A DNA stretch of 13,885 nucleotides from Candidatus Zixiibacteriota bacterium (GTDB lineage: Bacteria > Zixibacteria > MSB-5A5 > RBG-16-43-9): positions 1 through 13,885 of the forward strand of contig JAOUFL010000028.1 of NCBI GenBank assembly GCA_029858245.1. The letters run 5' to 3'. The notes below the pieces were generated by a model. That model saw only the letters and a program-made list of their open reading frames with translations. It was not told where the DNA came from and did no database searches. Position 1 is the first letter of the stretch. The number at the start of each line of letters is the position of its first letter. Both the position numbers and the translations under genes were made by a program. Below are positions 6,765-13,783 of this stretch, piece after piece.

Positions 6765-6932
6765 ATGAGTTTTTTCTCCCGTTTTACGATTTTCGGTGAA
6801 TTCTGGCAGTTTATTCGGTTCAGAAAAAGATACTGGATGGGACCCATAATCTTCTTTTTACTCTTGCTCTCATTACTCATTATCTTTGCCGAGAGCTCGG
6901 TTATAGCACCTTTCATATATTCTCTTTTTTAA
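6765..6932 (+). CDS. DUF5989-type 55-residue membrane protein
   Basis: A short protein of 55 residues with AAGGAG five bases before the start gap (6754-6759). It reads MSFFSRFTIFGEFWQFIRFR, then KRYWMGPIIF, a leucine/isoleucine-rich membrane helix (about 27-42), and ends SSVIAPFIYSLF. The layout (aromatic amphipathic N-terminus, RKRYW-x-x-P, single helix, C-terminal APFIY-x-LF) fits my recollection of the DUF5989 family, repeatedly found beside SxtJ proteins and carbamoyltransferases. It lies 18 bases after the carbamoyltransferase and 6 before the SGNH hydrolase. No enzymatic role is known. A membrane adaptor for the transferase is inference. Confidence 0.85.
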   Translation: MSFFSRFTIFGEFWQFIRFRKRYWMGPIIFFLLLLSLLIIFAESSVIAPFIYSLF

Positions 6933-6938
6933 ATTGCA

Positions 6939-7991
6939 ATGTACCGGATAAAGAATAGCAAAGCCTTATTATTTTCTTTTTTGAGTCTTCTTATATTCTT
7001 GTTTATAGCTGAGGGTTTTTTCAGGGTAATCAACCTTCAAAAAATATTTCCCGAACGAGCCTTTATCTTAAATCCGGAGTTGAGCTATCCCAGATATTAT
7101 AAAAAGGATGCTGAGCTTTTCTGGAGAATCAGGCCCAATCAGTCCATAAAGGGTAAATTCTTTATGGATGGCGTTTACCATATAAATTCTAAGGGATATA
7201 GAGATTATGAGTTCACGGATAACAAAACCAAGAATATGACCAGGATAATCATAATGGGTAACTCCTGCACCTTTGGCTGGAATGTCGATCTGGAAGAAAC
7301 CTATGCAAAAATTTTAGAAAAACTTTTGAACCAGAACCTGCCGGAAACCGGGTACGAGGTGATCAATGCCGGTATGACCGGATACAGCACCTACCAGGGA
7401 TTAAGACTCCTGAAAAGGGAGATTCTAAAACTACATCCGGATATCATACTTATCTCTTATGGCTGGAATGACATGTGTCCTTCGGAGAGAGTGGATAAAG
7501 AGCAGAAATTTCCACCTCAGTGGATTCTGAACCTGGATGATTTTCTTTCCTTTTCCAGATTCTACTCGTTTTTGAAATTCGAGGTCATGACCCTGTTAAA
7601 ATACGGGAAAAATACCTCCAGGGAGAAAAGCCTGGTATACCGGGTTTCCATAGAGGATTATTTAGCTAACCTGGGTGAGATGGCAAGAATTGCCAAGGAG
7701 GCAGGTATCAAGGTTATGTTCTTAAGTACTCCGGTCTCCTCTGCCAGAATCTTTTTGGGACCCGGAAAAACCTCCAAGCCTCATATAGCAAATAAATATT
7801 ATAATAATGCCCTGAAGGATTTTTCACCCAGGATAAACGTTCCGCTGATCGATGTTGCTACCCTTTTCGATGGCCGGGGTGACCTTTACGATAACGGCAG
7901 AGAGGAATACATTCATTATAATGCCAAAGGTCACCAGGTAATAGCAGAGGCTATTTTTCAATATTTTCAGAAGGAAGGAATTGCTCAGTAA
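6939..7991 (+). CDS. Membrane-anchored SGNH/GDSL-family hydrolase
   Basis: A protein of 350 residues. A membrane segment at about residues 9-26 (ALLFSFLSLLIFLFIAEG) serves as anchor or uncleaved signal, so the catalytic domain lies outside the cytoplasm. SGNH blocks are in order: GNSCTFGW (107-114, nucleophile Ser109), the block II Gly in NAGMTGYST, YGWNDM (block III, Asn177), and YIHYNAKGH (His326). The residue three before His326, usually Asp, is Glu323. Members remove acetyl or other acyl groups from polysaccharides, lipids or peptidoglycan. It begins 6 bases after the DUF5989 gene with no SD of its own, so coupled translation is likely. In this operon it may tailor, or hydrolyse esters from, the carbamoylated product; which one is not visible. 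Confidence 0.88.
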   Translation: MYRIKNSKALLFSFLSLLIFLFIAEGFFRVINLQKIFPERAFILNPELSYPRYYKKDAELFWRIRPNQSIKGKFFMDGVYHINSKGYRDYEFTDNKTKNMTRIIIMGNSCTFGWNVDLEETYAKILEKLLNQNLPETGYEVINAGMTGYSTYQGLRLLKREILKLHPDIILISYGWNDMCPSERVDKEQKFPPQWILNLDDFLSFSRFYSFLKFEVMTLLKYGKNTSREKSLVYRVSIEDYLANLGEMARIAKEAGIKVMFLSTPVSSARIFLGPGKTSKPHIANKYYNNALKDFSPRINVPLIDVATLFDGRGDLYDNGREEYIHYNAKGHQVIAEAIFQYFQKEGIAQ

Positions 7992-8189
7992 GTATGGATA
8001 TGGAGCTTAATATAAATCAAGCTCAGCTATCAAGGATAAATTCGTCCAGGAAAGATAATTTAAGATCGTTGGTTGTGGATAAGCGTTAATCCTTAAAAAA
8101 AAGCAAAAGCCTTAGAATTTCTTATGGAGGCTCAAACAAATAAAAAGTTAATTTCGTTAAATTGATGAAAAAGGCAAAGGATTAATTTT

Positions 8190-8275
8190 AAAGCTGAAGA
8201 CTTCACTTATTTCATTCTATTCTGAGTTCCTGCCCCCCTCTCAGATAGAGTAGGTGGTGAAGTTCCTTCAGCTTT
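8190..8275. repeat. Large imperfect inverted repeat or structured RNA upstream of the thiolase gene
   Basis: The outer arms AAAGCTGAAGACTTCAC (8190-8206) and GTGAAGTTCCTTCAGCTTT (8257-8275) pair over 17 bp with a two-base bulge. Inside, CTA/TCTGAG (8217-8226) pairs with CTCAGATAG (8240-8248), leaving a C-rich loop (8227-8239). It ends 52 bases before the start codon at 8328. It matches no riboswitch I know and could be a small non-autonomous repeat, a terminator-like structure or a leader element. Confidence 0.55.
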
Positions 8276-8313
8276 ATATTTTCCAAGGTAGATTTCCAGA
8301 AAAGAGGTATAGA

Positions 8314-8319
8314 TATAAT
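8314..8319 (+). promoter_or_regulatory. Candidate -10 box TATAAT immediately before a start codon
   Basis: An exact TATAAT ends 8 bases before the ATG at 8328, and no SD lies at normal spacing. If used, the mRNA would be essentially leaderless. No good -35 is visible at 16-18 bases, so this is tentative. Confidence 0.3.
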
Positions 8320-8327
8320 AGAAAAAT

Positions 8328-9329
8328 ATGAAAAAGAAAAAAGCCATAGGACTTCTCTCCGGAGGGCTGGATAGTACCATAGCTTTGAGGGTAATTCTAA
8401 ATTTTGGGTTTGAGGTTATAGGCATAAACCTTAAAACCCCTTTCTGTACCTGTGATGGTAAGAGCGGGATATGCTATTCGAGTAAGTATGCTGAGGAATT
8501 CGGGATAGGATTGATACGGATTTTCGGAGGAGAAGATTATCTACAGATTGTGAAGAAACCCAGATATGGGTATGGGAGGAATTTAAATCCCTGTATAGAC
8601 TGCAGGATTTATCTTTTTCGTAAAGCAAAAGAGATGATGGAAAAAGAAGGGGCATCTTTTATCTTCACCGGTGAAGTTCTGGGAGAAAGACCGATGTCAC
8701 AGAGAATAGATGCTTTGAGGTTGATCGAGAAGGAATCAGGTCTTCAGGGTAGGATTTTACGACCCCTATCCGCTAAGCTTCTTGAGCCTTCGATTCCCGA
8801 AAAAGAGGGCATGGTAGACCGGTCCAGGCTTCTGAAAATACAAGGGCGGTCAAGAAAACCACAAATTCATTTGGCTGAAGAATATAAAATAATAGATTAT
8901 CCCTGCCCTGCCGGTGGGTGCCTGTTATCTGATGAGAGTTTCTCCAAAAGATTAAAAGATTCCTTCCAGCATAAAGAGGATTCATTAAGGCATATCTCTC
9001 TCCTGAAGGTCGGCAGGCATTTCCGTTTACCAGGTGGAGCAAAACTTGTGGTGGGCAGAAACCAGGAAGAAAATAATCTTATTTTATCATTGGCAGAATC
9101 AGATGAAACGAAATTTACGGTAAAGGGGTTTAAAAGTACTTATGGACTGATATTGGGAAAACCTGAAGTAGAAGATAAAATTCTATCAGCCAAAATCTGT
9201 TCCCGCTATTGCAAGGAAAAAAATTTAACAAAGCATTTGGTGAAAGCATGGACTGATGTACCTGAGGAATTTGAGGAAATAGAAGTTATACCCCATACAG
9301 ATGATAAAATAGAATTATTAAGAGTATAA
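8328..9329 (+). CDS. PP-loop tRNA thiolation enzyme (MnmA/ThiI-like) with NFACT-R-like C-terminal domain
   Basis: A protein of 333 residues. The N-terminal PP-loop ATPase starts with SGGLDS (11-16), which binds and adenylates the substrate in tRNA sulfur-transfer enzymes. NPCIDC (Cys89, Cys92) resembles the catalytic-cysteine region of MnmA. FTGEVLGERPMSQR (113-126) and DYPCPAGGCLL (Cys193, Cys198) supply the second cysteine set, and Cys40, Cys42 and Cys49 are additional. Either a Cys89/Cys193 persulfide pair or an Fe-S site is possible. Residues about 225-333 (VGRHFRL, GAKLVVGRN, LILGKP) look like the NFACT-R-type RNA-binding domain known to be fused to such enzymes. It is too short and lacks the THUMP domain for classical ThiI, and the C-terminal part differs from MnmA. 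The target base is unknown. It stands alone, with no SD. Confidence 0.82.
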   Translation: MKKKKAIGLLSGGLDSTIALRVILNFGFEVIGINLKTPFCTCDGKSGICYSSKYAEEFGIGLIRIFGGEDYLQIVKKPRYGYGRNLNPCIDCRIYLFRKAKEMMEKEGASFIFTGEVLGERPMSQRIDALRLIEKESGLQGRILRPLSAKLLEPSIPEKEGMVDRSRLLKIQGRSRKPQIHLAEEYKIIDYPCPAGGCLLSDESFSKRLKDSFQHKEDSLRHISLLKVGRHFRLPGGAKLVVGRNQEENNLILSLAESDETKFTVKGFKSTYGLILGKPEVEDKILSAKICSRYCKEKNLTKHLVKAWTDVPEEFEEIEVIPHTDDKIELLRV

Positions 9330-9625
9330 ATTATTAAGCTGGATGTAAATCTTTGCAGAGTTTATGAATAAGCTTTCATATATGGTTATCACCTATTATT
9401 TATGTAACTTGTTAGTATAAGGCAGGATAAAAGAAAAAAGCAGATTCTGCTTATAATAAATTTAGAAATATACTGGATAGCTAACTTATTATAAACGAGA
9501 TAGTTATTAATTAAACTTAATTTTAGCAAATGGTATAATATTTGCTTTTATGATAACGTGAAAATAACAGGTAGTTGAGGATTTGGTATTAGTGGGAATT
9601 TAAAAAAAAAAAATAAATTTTTGTA
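9330..9625. other. AT-rich intergenic stretch with two small hairpins
   Basis: No gene seen. AAGCAG-ATT-CTGCTT (9438-9452) and AGCAAAT...ATTTGCT followed by TTT (9525-9549) are short inverted repeats that could end transcription of the thiolase gene; both are weak. A long A run lies at 9602-9613, just upstream of the promoter at 9626, and could serve as an UP element. Confidence 0.4.
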
Positions 9626-9653
9626 TTGACAAAAAAAGATAGAAGTGTATATT
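9626..9653 (+). promoter_or_regulatory. Sigma70-type promoter for the secreted cohesin/dockerin gene
   Basis: A consensus TTGACA (9626-9631) lies 16 bases from TATATT (9648-9653), or 18 from TATTAT. It is preceded by A/T-rich runs. Transcription from about 9660 gives a leader of about 270 bases before the ATG at 9934. Confidence 0.7.
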
Positions 9654-9659
9654 ATATCT

Positions 9660-9933
9660 GATAATATGTGAGATTGAGATCTTCAGTAATATCACACAAA
9701 AGACCTTCAGGAAGATAGTCCTTTAAGAGGGGGAACTGAGGAGGATGAAGGGAAAGAGGATATCTGAGAATTAATTTAAAAGTAAAAGAAAGTTGTAGTC
9801 ACGTGTTAATGACTTTGCTCTTTATAGATTTAACCTTTAAGAAGTGGAGGTGAACAAGAGGTCCTTTTGTTTGGTTCTAATGGAAGTTAGTAGAATAAAG
9901 GAAAAGGATAACTTCAAAAGAAAGAGGGAGAGG
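9660..9933 (+). promoter_or_regulatory. Long purine-rich 5' leader with extra SD-like sites
   Basis: The leader contains CTTTAAGAGGGGG (9721-9733), GAGGAGG (9738-9744) directly before a 9-codon open frame (9745-9774), and GGAGGTGAAC (9847-9856), an exact complement of the 16S tail, far from the real start. A small hairpin ACAAGAG/CTTTTGT follows (9855-9871). Similar CTAAGAGG and GGAGGTGAAC motifs recur in the next gene's leader. No known riboswitch was recognised. Confidence 0.4.
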
Positions 9934-11097
9934 ATGAGCAAAGTTAAAATCGCGACGATAGTTTTATTTTGCATTGTTTTAATATCGATTAGCTCTTTGA
10001 CAAAAGCAAATGTAACACCGGAAATAGTTCCGATTGGTGCTAAAACTGTGGATGAGTTTCACACTTTGATTTTCGGAATTCTGGCTACGGATGCGGATGG
10101 AGACCCGATTGATCTGGAGGTGATCAACTTCCCTGCTAATTCTATTTTCATTGATTCGTCTATTTACGCTGATTCTTTGAGCGGCAGAGGTTCCTTTAAA
10201 TTCACCCCAGATTATAATCAGGCAGGAATCTATTATGTCACATTCGTTGCAACCGATACGGCTGGAGCAGCGGATAGCCAGGAAGTTGAAATAACAGTAG
10301 ACGATCTTGCCTACACCCATATTTTTGTAAGCGATACCATCACCTACCAGGGACATATTAAAACTGAGGTTCCAGTTTATATAGATGCTATCCAGAATAT
10401 CTCCGCTTTCAGTTTGTTGGTTACCATTATTCCAGGTGACCGTGCATATTTTACCACTGACCATATTGAGGTAAATATTGATACTGTTTGTTCCAGTACA
10501 ATCAGACCCTGCCCTCCGGGCGACATTATACGCATAGATACGCTTACCAGCCGGATTATGAAAATAGAGAACAGTGGTTCCTTAACCGCCAATTTCACGA
10601 CACTGGAAGCTCACGGAGATGCGAGTGATACCTTAAACCCCTATTGTGTTAATATAAACATTCTGGGTTTAGCTCCTAATAATGAACCGCTGGAACCGGG
10701 CTTTGGGTTACTGTTTAAGATTTATTTCGATGTTCTATGTCTTTCTGACTCGTTGTTACCTGATACTATGGTATATGTAAATGTGTACGGAACCCTTTCT
10801 GCGGATGTGCCTTTTCCTAATCCTGATACGCTTATCCGGGCGAAAGTTTTCTCACCCGGGAAGCTGATAATATTAGGAGGATTTAAATACGGAGATGCCA
10901 ATGGAACCGGTGATATCACTGTCTCAGACGTGGTCTACCTGATAAATAATCTATTCAAAGGAGGCCCGCCACCCAATCCTAAAATCAGGGGAGATGCCAA
11001 TGGCAATGGTGAGGTAACGGTGTCAGATGCGGTATATCTGATTAATAGTCTTTTTAAAGGAGGTCCAAAACCTCATTGTTATGAGGTAGGATTTTGA
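9934..11097 (+). CDS. Secreted protein: cadherin-like domain, cohesin-like domain, C-terminal dockerin
   Basis: A protein of 387 residues from the ATG at 9934. This start is chosen because it begins a clean signal peptide (MSKVKIATIVLFCIVLISIS, cleavage near TKA) after a GAGGGAG SD; the open frame extends to a GTG at 9844, but that would put a charged 30-residue tail before the signal. The mature part starts with a cadherin/Ig-like domain (about 25-115) containing ATDADGDPIDLEV and YYVTFVATDTAGA. A cohesin-like domain (about 120-310) follows, containing VPVYIDAIQNISAFSLLV and GLLFKIYFDVLC. The end is a type-I-like dockerin with two calcium loops 33 residues apart: GDANGTGDITVSD (320-332) and GDANGNGEVTVSD (353-365), each followed by VYLIN-x-LFKGGP. 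Loop one has Thr325 where Asp/Asn is usual. No T9SS tail. Extracellular, likely docking to a cohesin, perhaps that of the next gene. No catalytic domain is visible. Confidence 0.85.
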   Translation: MSKVKIATIVLFCIVLISISSLTKANVTPEIVPIGAKTVDEFHTLIFGILATDADGDPIDLEVINFPANSIFIDSSIYADSLSGRGSFKFTPDYNQAGIYYVTFVATDTAGAADSQEVEITVDDLAYTHIFVSDTITYQGHIKTEVPVYIDAIQNISAFSLLVTIIPGDRAYFTTDHIEVNIDTVCSSTIRPCPPGDIIRIDTLTSRIMKIENSGSLTANFTTLEAHGDASDTLNPYCVNINILGLAPNNEPLEPGFGLLFKIYFDVLCLSDSLLPDTMVYVNVYGTLSADVPFPNPDTLIRAKVFSPGKLIILGGFKYGDANGTGDITVSDVVYLINNLFKGGPPPNPKIRGDANGNGEVTVSDAVYLINSLFKGGPKPHCYEVGF

Positions 11098-11310
11098 AGT
11101 GGAAAATATAAATGTAAACCTTTAACAGTTTAACTTTTTTATGAAAGGAGGTGAGGAGTGAAGGGGTAAAAACCAACCACGATTTACACCCTAAACACTT
11201 TCGAAGGAGGTGAACTTCCTAAGAGGTAACTTAGCTTTAACCTTTGAAAGAGAGGGGGAAAAAATAAATTTTGTGAGTTGTTAAACATTAATTTTTAGAG
11301 GAGAATGAAA
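11098..11310 (+). promoter_or_regulatory. Structured leader between two secreted-protein genes
   Basis: No obvious promoter or terminator is seen, so read-through from the upstream gene is possible. The leader holds AAAGGAGGTGAGG (11144-11156) within a six-codon open frame (11141-11161), and GAAGGAGGTGAAC (11203-11215) with no start codon at SD spacing. CTTTCGAAGG (11198-11207) can pair with CCTTTGAAAG (11241-11250), enclosing CTAAG-AGGTAA-CTTAG (11219-11234). The working SD for the gene is GGAG at 11300-11303. Confidence 0.4.
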
Positions 11311-13566
11311 ATGAGAAAGAATTTGTTATTAATTGTATTAGTATTCTCTTTAGTACTTTTCTTCTCAACCTCTAGTCCGGCACAGGTCAACGAATACTCT
11401 CTGGTTCCTGTGGATCTCGAGGTTCATCCCTGCACGGGTGGCGGAACAGTTGAGGTGGATATCTACATAAATACTGTGGATAACATATCAGCATTCGTGG
11501 TGCCATTATATGCAGGTGGAACCAGCAATCCAGTACTGGATACAGCCTTAACTGGAAGCTTGGGATTTGCCACCACCTACGGGTTCAATCCACCCAGTAT
11601 TGTTAATTATATGGATATGAAGATCGTCAACGAAACAGGTCCCCCAGGTGATCCTCTGCTGTTTGTGGGACTCTCTATGATGACCGCTCCACTTAGTGCT
11701 CCCGCTAACGGTCTATTTTGCAAGATGTTCTACACAGTTGATGGTCCTGGAACCCTGACCTTCACCACCGCAGTCCACTCAACTGGTGGTGCCATATCTA
11801 TGGTCAAGGACGATGGTAACCCAGGTGTTATTAACTGGCCTGCAGCAGGAGAGGTTGGTGCATTTGATGTAGTCAGAGAAGCCGAAGTTGCACCAGTAGT
11901 TAACTGCCCGGCTTACCTGGAGTATTTTGCCGGGGATATAATCCCGATAGATATCAGCGCAACTGATGGAGGCGGAACTGCAATTCAGGGTATCTTCCTG
12001 TCGAGCGTTCTTCCTGGTGGAAGCGGTGGATTCAGCGGAACCAATCCCTGGGTTTACACCTGGAACTCCCTTGGCGTTGGCGAGGGGTTATATGATTTGA
12101 TCTTTGGCGTCTATGATGAGTGCGAAACCACTTATTGCACCACCCAGGTGAAAATAGTCGAGACCGTAGGATTTATACAGATTGGTACTGTCACAGGCGA
12201 GCCCTGTGAGTTGGTTGAGGTACCAGTATTGCTGAAGGCTACAGTCGAGTTCGGCGCCTTCGACCTCTATATCGAGTTCGATCCCACTCTGCTTTATTTC
12301 AAGGGTGTGGAAAGAGGTGCTGGCCTTCCCCAGGGTTGGGAGTTCTTCACTTACAGGCAGTTACCCTGCCCGTCGTGCGGTTGCTGCAAGTATAAACTGC
12401 AGCTTCTCGGTTTGTATGACATAAAGGATGCGCATCAGGGAGTGCCTATTGGAGTCTCCGAAGACTATCTGGAGATTGCTGTTCTGAAGTTCCAGATTGC
12501 CTGTGACGAGAACCTGAGAAGGTATGACCTGAATATCTGCTTCGAATTTGACGACGGAATCTGCAGCGAGAACACCTTCTCATCCGTTGATGGCTATACT
12601 TTGTATGCCAGCGACAATGAGGACTTCTTCAACTTCAACGACTGCCCGGTTCAGGACCATGAGGTGAACCCGGTAATCAACAAGCTGCATTTTGATCTGT
12701 TTGCTCCTCCGGGAACAATGAATCCAGAAGGTCGTGCTTGCGGTGGCGTGCTGGTAGGTACTGTTATCAAAGCCAGAGGCGATATCAACATGAACCATAT
12801 CGCTTATGATCCTGGTGACCTGACTCTGTTCTCCAGCTATTTCATCTATGGTGAAGATGTATTCATCATTAACCCGGCTCAGCAGATTGCGGCTACTGAT
12901 ATCAATGCTGACGGTCATCCTCTGTCCTTGTCAGACTTCATTTTGATGATAAGGATTATGCTGGGTGATGCTACTGCCATACCCAAGACTACCCCAGGCG
13001 ATGTCTCTATCTATGCAGAGACCAAGGGTGCAGAGACCAAGATCTCTACCAATGCCAATCTGGGTGCAGTTCTGTTTGTCTTCGACGGTGAGGGCACAGT
13101 TAGCTCTGACCTGAAGTTCGAGCAGGGTGTGGTAAATGGCAAGATGAGAGTACTGGTTTACATGAGCAACAGCGATGGTTTCAGTGGTCAGCTGCTCACC
13201 GTTAACGGAGTTTCCAAGTTCTCAGCTGAGGCAGTGGATAACTTTGGCCGTCCAGTGCAGACCACTCTGGTCAGCAAAGCAATACCGACAGCCTTTGCCC
13301 TGTCTCCCAACTATCCCAACCCATTCAACCCGACGACCAACTTCAGTATTGCCCTGCCAGTAGATTGCAAGGTCTCCTTGAAGATCTACAACGTGGCTGG
13401 TCAGCTGGTCAGGACACTGGTCAACGAGACCATGTCAGCTGGTCATCATACGGTTACATGGGATGGAACCAACTCCAACAGTGAGAAGGTTGCATCAGGC
13501 GTCTACTTCTACAAACTGAATGCAGGTGATTTCAGCAAGACTATGAAGATGGTTATGACGAAGTAA
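11311..13566 (+). CDS. Secreted multi-domain protein: two cohesin-like domains, dockerin-like pair, T9SS-type sorting tail
   Basis: A protein of 751 residues; the ATG at 11311 sits 7 bases from GGAG, while the ATG at 11305 is only 1 base from it. The signal peptide (MRKNLLLIVLVFSLVLFF, cleavage after SSPA) is followed by a cohesin-like domain (about 22-190: VEVDIYINTVDNISAFVV, GLFCKMFYTV). Then come an Ig-like domain (about 195-285) and a second cohesin-like domain (about 286-455: VPVLLKATVEFGAFDLYIEF) with a CPSCGCC cluster (353-359). Dockerin-like loops start at Asp491 and Asp530, each one residue longer than canonical. The C-terminus (668-751: YPNPFNPTT, VSLKIYNVAGQLVRTL, HTVTWDGTNS, ASGVYFYKL) is a FlgD-Ig/T9SS type A sorting domain, implying export by the Por system and surface attachment. 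Codons are richer in C/G-ending forms (AAG, AAC, GAG) than in the neighbours, suggesting high expression. Probable structural or scaffold role; no enzyme motif. Confidence 0.87.
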   Translation: MRKNLLLIVLVFSLVLFFSTSSPAQVNEYSLVPVDLEVHPCTGGGTVEVDIYINTVDNISAFVVPLYAGGTSNPVLDTALTGSLGFATTYGFNPPSIVNYMDMKIVNETGPPGDPLLFVGLSMMTAPLSAPANGLFCKMFYTVDGPGTLTFTTAVHSTGGAISMVKDDGNPGVINWPAAGEVGAFDVVREAEVAPVVNCPAYLEYFAGDIIPIDISATDGGGTAIQGIFLSSVLPGGSGGFSGTNPWVYTWNSLGVGEGLYDLIFGVYDECETTYCTTQVKIVETVGFIQIGTVTGEPCELVEVPVLLKATVEFGAFDLYIEFDPTLLYFKGVERGAGLPQGWEFFTYRQLPCPSCGCCKYKLQLLGLYDIKDAHQGVPIGVSEDYLEIAVLKFQIACDENLRRYDLNICFEFDDGICSENTFSSVDGYTLYASDNEDFFNFNDCPVQDHEVNPVINKLHFDLFAPPGTMNPEGRACGGVLVGTVIKARGDINMNHIAYDPGDLTLFSSYFIYGEDVFIINPAQQIAATDINADGHPLSLSDFILMIRIMLGDATAIPKTTPGDVSIYAETKGAETKISTNANLGAVLFVFDGEGTVSSDLKFEQGVVNGKMRVLVYMSNSDGFSGQLLTVNGVSKFSAEAVDNFGRPVQTTLVSKAIPTAFALSPNYPNPFNPTTNFSIALPVDCKVSLKIYNVAGQLVRTLVNETMSAGHHTVTWDGTNSNSEKVASGVYFYKLNAGDFSKTMKMVMTK

Positions 13567-13584
13567 CATTCGTCCCTGTTTTTA

Positions 13585-13620
13585 CCGAAGGAGGGGTAAC
13601 TTCCCCTCCTTCGGGCTTAT
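13585..13620 (+). terminator. Strong GC-rich hairpin after the cohesin gene, probable terminator
   Basis: CCGAAGGAGGGG (13585-13596) and CCCCTCCTTCGG (13603-13614) form a perfect 12-bp stem with a TAACTT loop, 18 bases after the stop codon. The downstream U tract is poor (GCTTATAATT), so termination may be imperfect; the placement and stability still favour a terminator. Confidence 0.65.
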
Positions 13621-13783
13621 AATTAAAGGAAAGGCAAAAGAGATATAGAATTTCGATATAGAGATAGAGGTTCTTCTCCTCTTAAGAATTATGAGAAAGA
13701 GAAAGTTAAGTGCTTGATTGATTTGACGATAGAAAGAGTAGAATAGTTCTTTTAAGAGGGATGATTTATTACGAGGAAGAAGA
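13621..13783 (+). promoter_or_regulatory. Upstream region of the last gene, with a mini-ORF overlapping its start
   Basis: Purine-rich. TTGATT (13714-13719) and TAGAAT (13739-13744) are a weak promoter candidate with 19-base spacing. CTTTTAAGAGGG (13749-13760) resembles the leader motif at 9721. An open frame of eight codons (ATG 13761, MIYYEEEE) stops at 13785-13787, overlapping the next ATG by four bases, and could couple translation. Confidence 0.35.

Larger units (their letters stand above)
7992..8327. other. 336-base intergenic stretch with a large hairpin
   Basis: AT-rich, with no supported gene. The main content is the long interrupted hairpin at 8190-8275 and a perfect -10-like TATAAT at 8314-8319 just before the next start codon. 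No Rho-independent terminator was seen directly after the SGNH gene. Confidence 0.5.

Noticed and set aside
7994..8089. 31-codon open frame after the SGNH hydrolase
   Set aside because: No SD at proper spacing, composition unlike a small functional protein, no recognisable homology; kept only as a possibility.
9844..9933. N-terminal extension of the cohesin/dockerin gene from a GTG
   Set aside because: It would put about 30 charged residues before a clean signal peptide; the ATG at 9934 has its own SD.
9660..9933. Known riboswitch (e.g. c-di-GMP) in the long leader
   Set aside because: I looked for the conserved cores of common classes and could not match them; only purine-rich motifs and small stems are visible.
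9979..10464. 161-codon minus-strand open frame
   Set aside because: Antisense to a well-supported secreted-protein gene, with no domain and no SD; a shadow frame.
12580..12918. 112-codon minus-strand open frame
   Set aside because: Lies wholly antisense to the dockerin-like region of the two-cohesin gene; coding evidence is on the plus strand.
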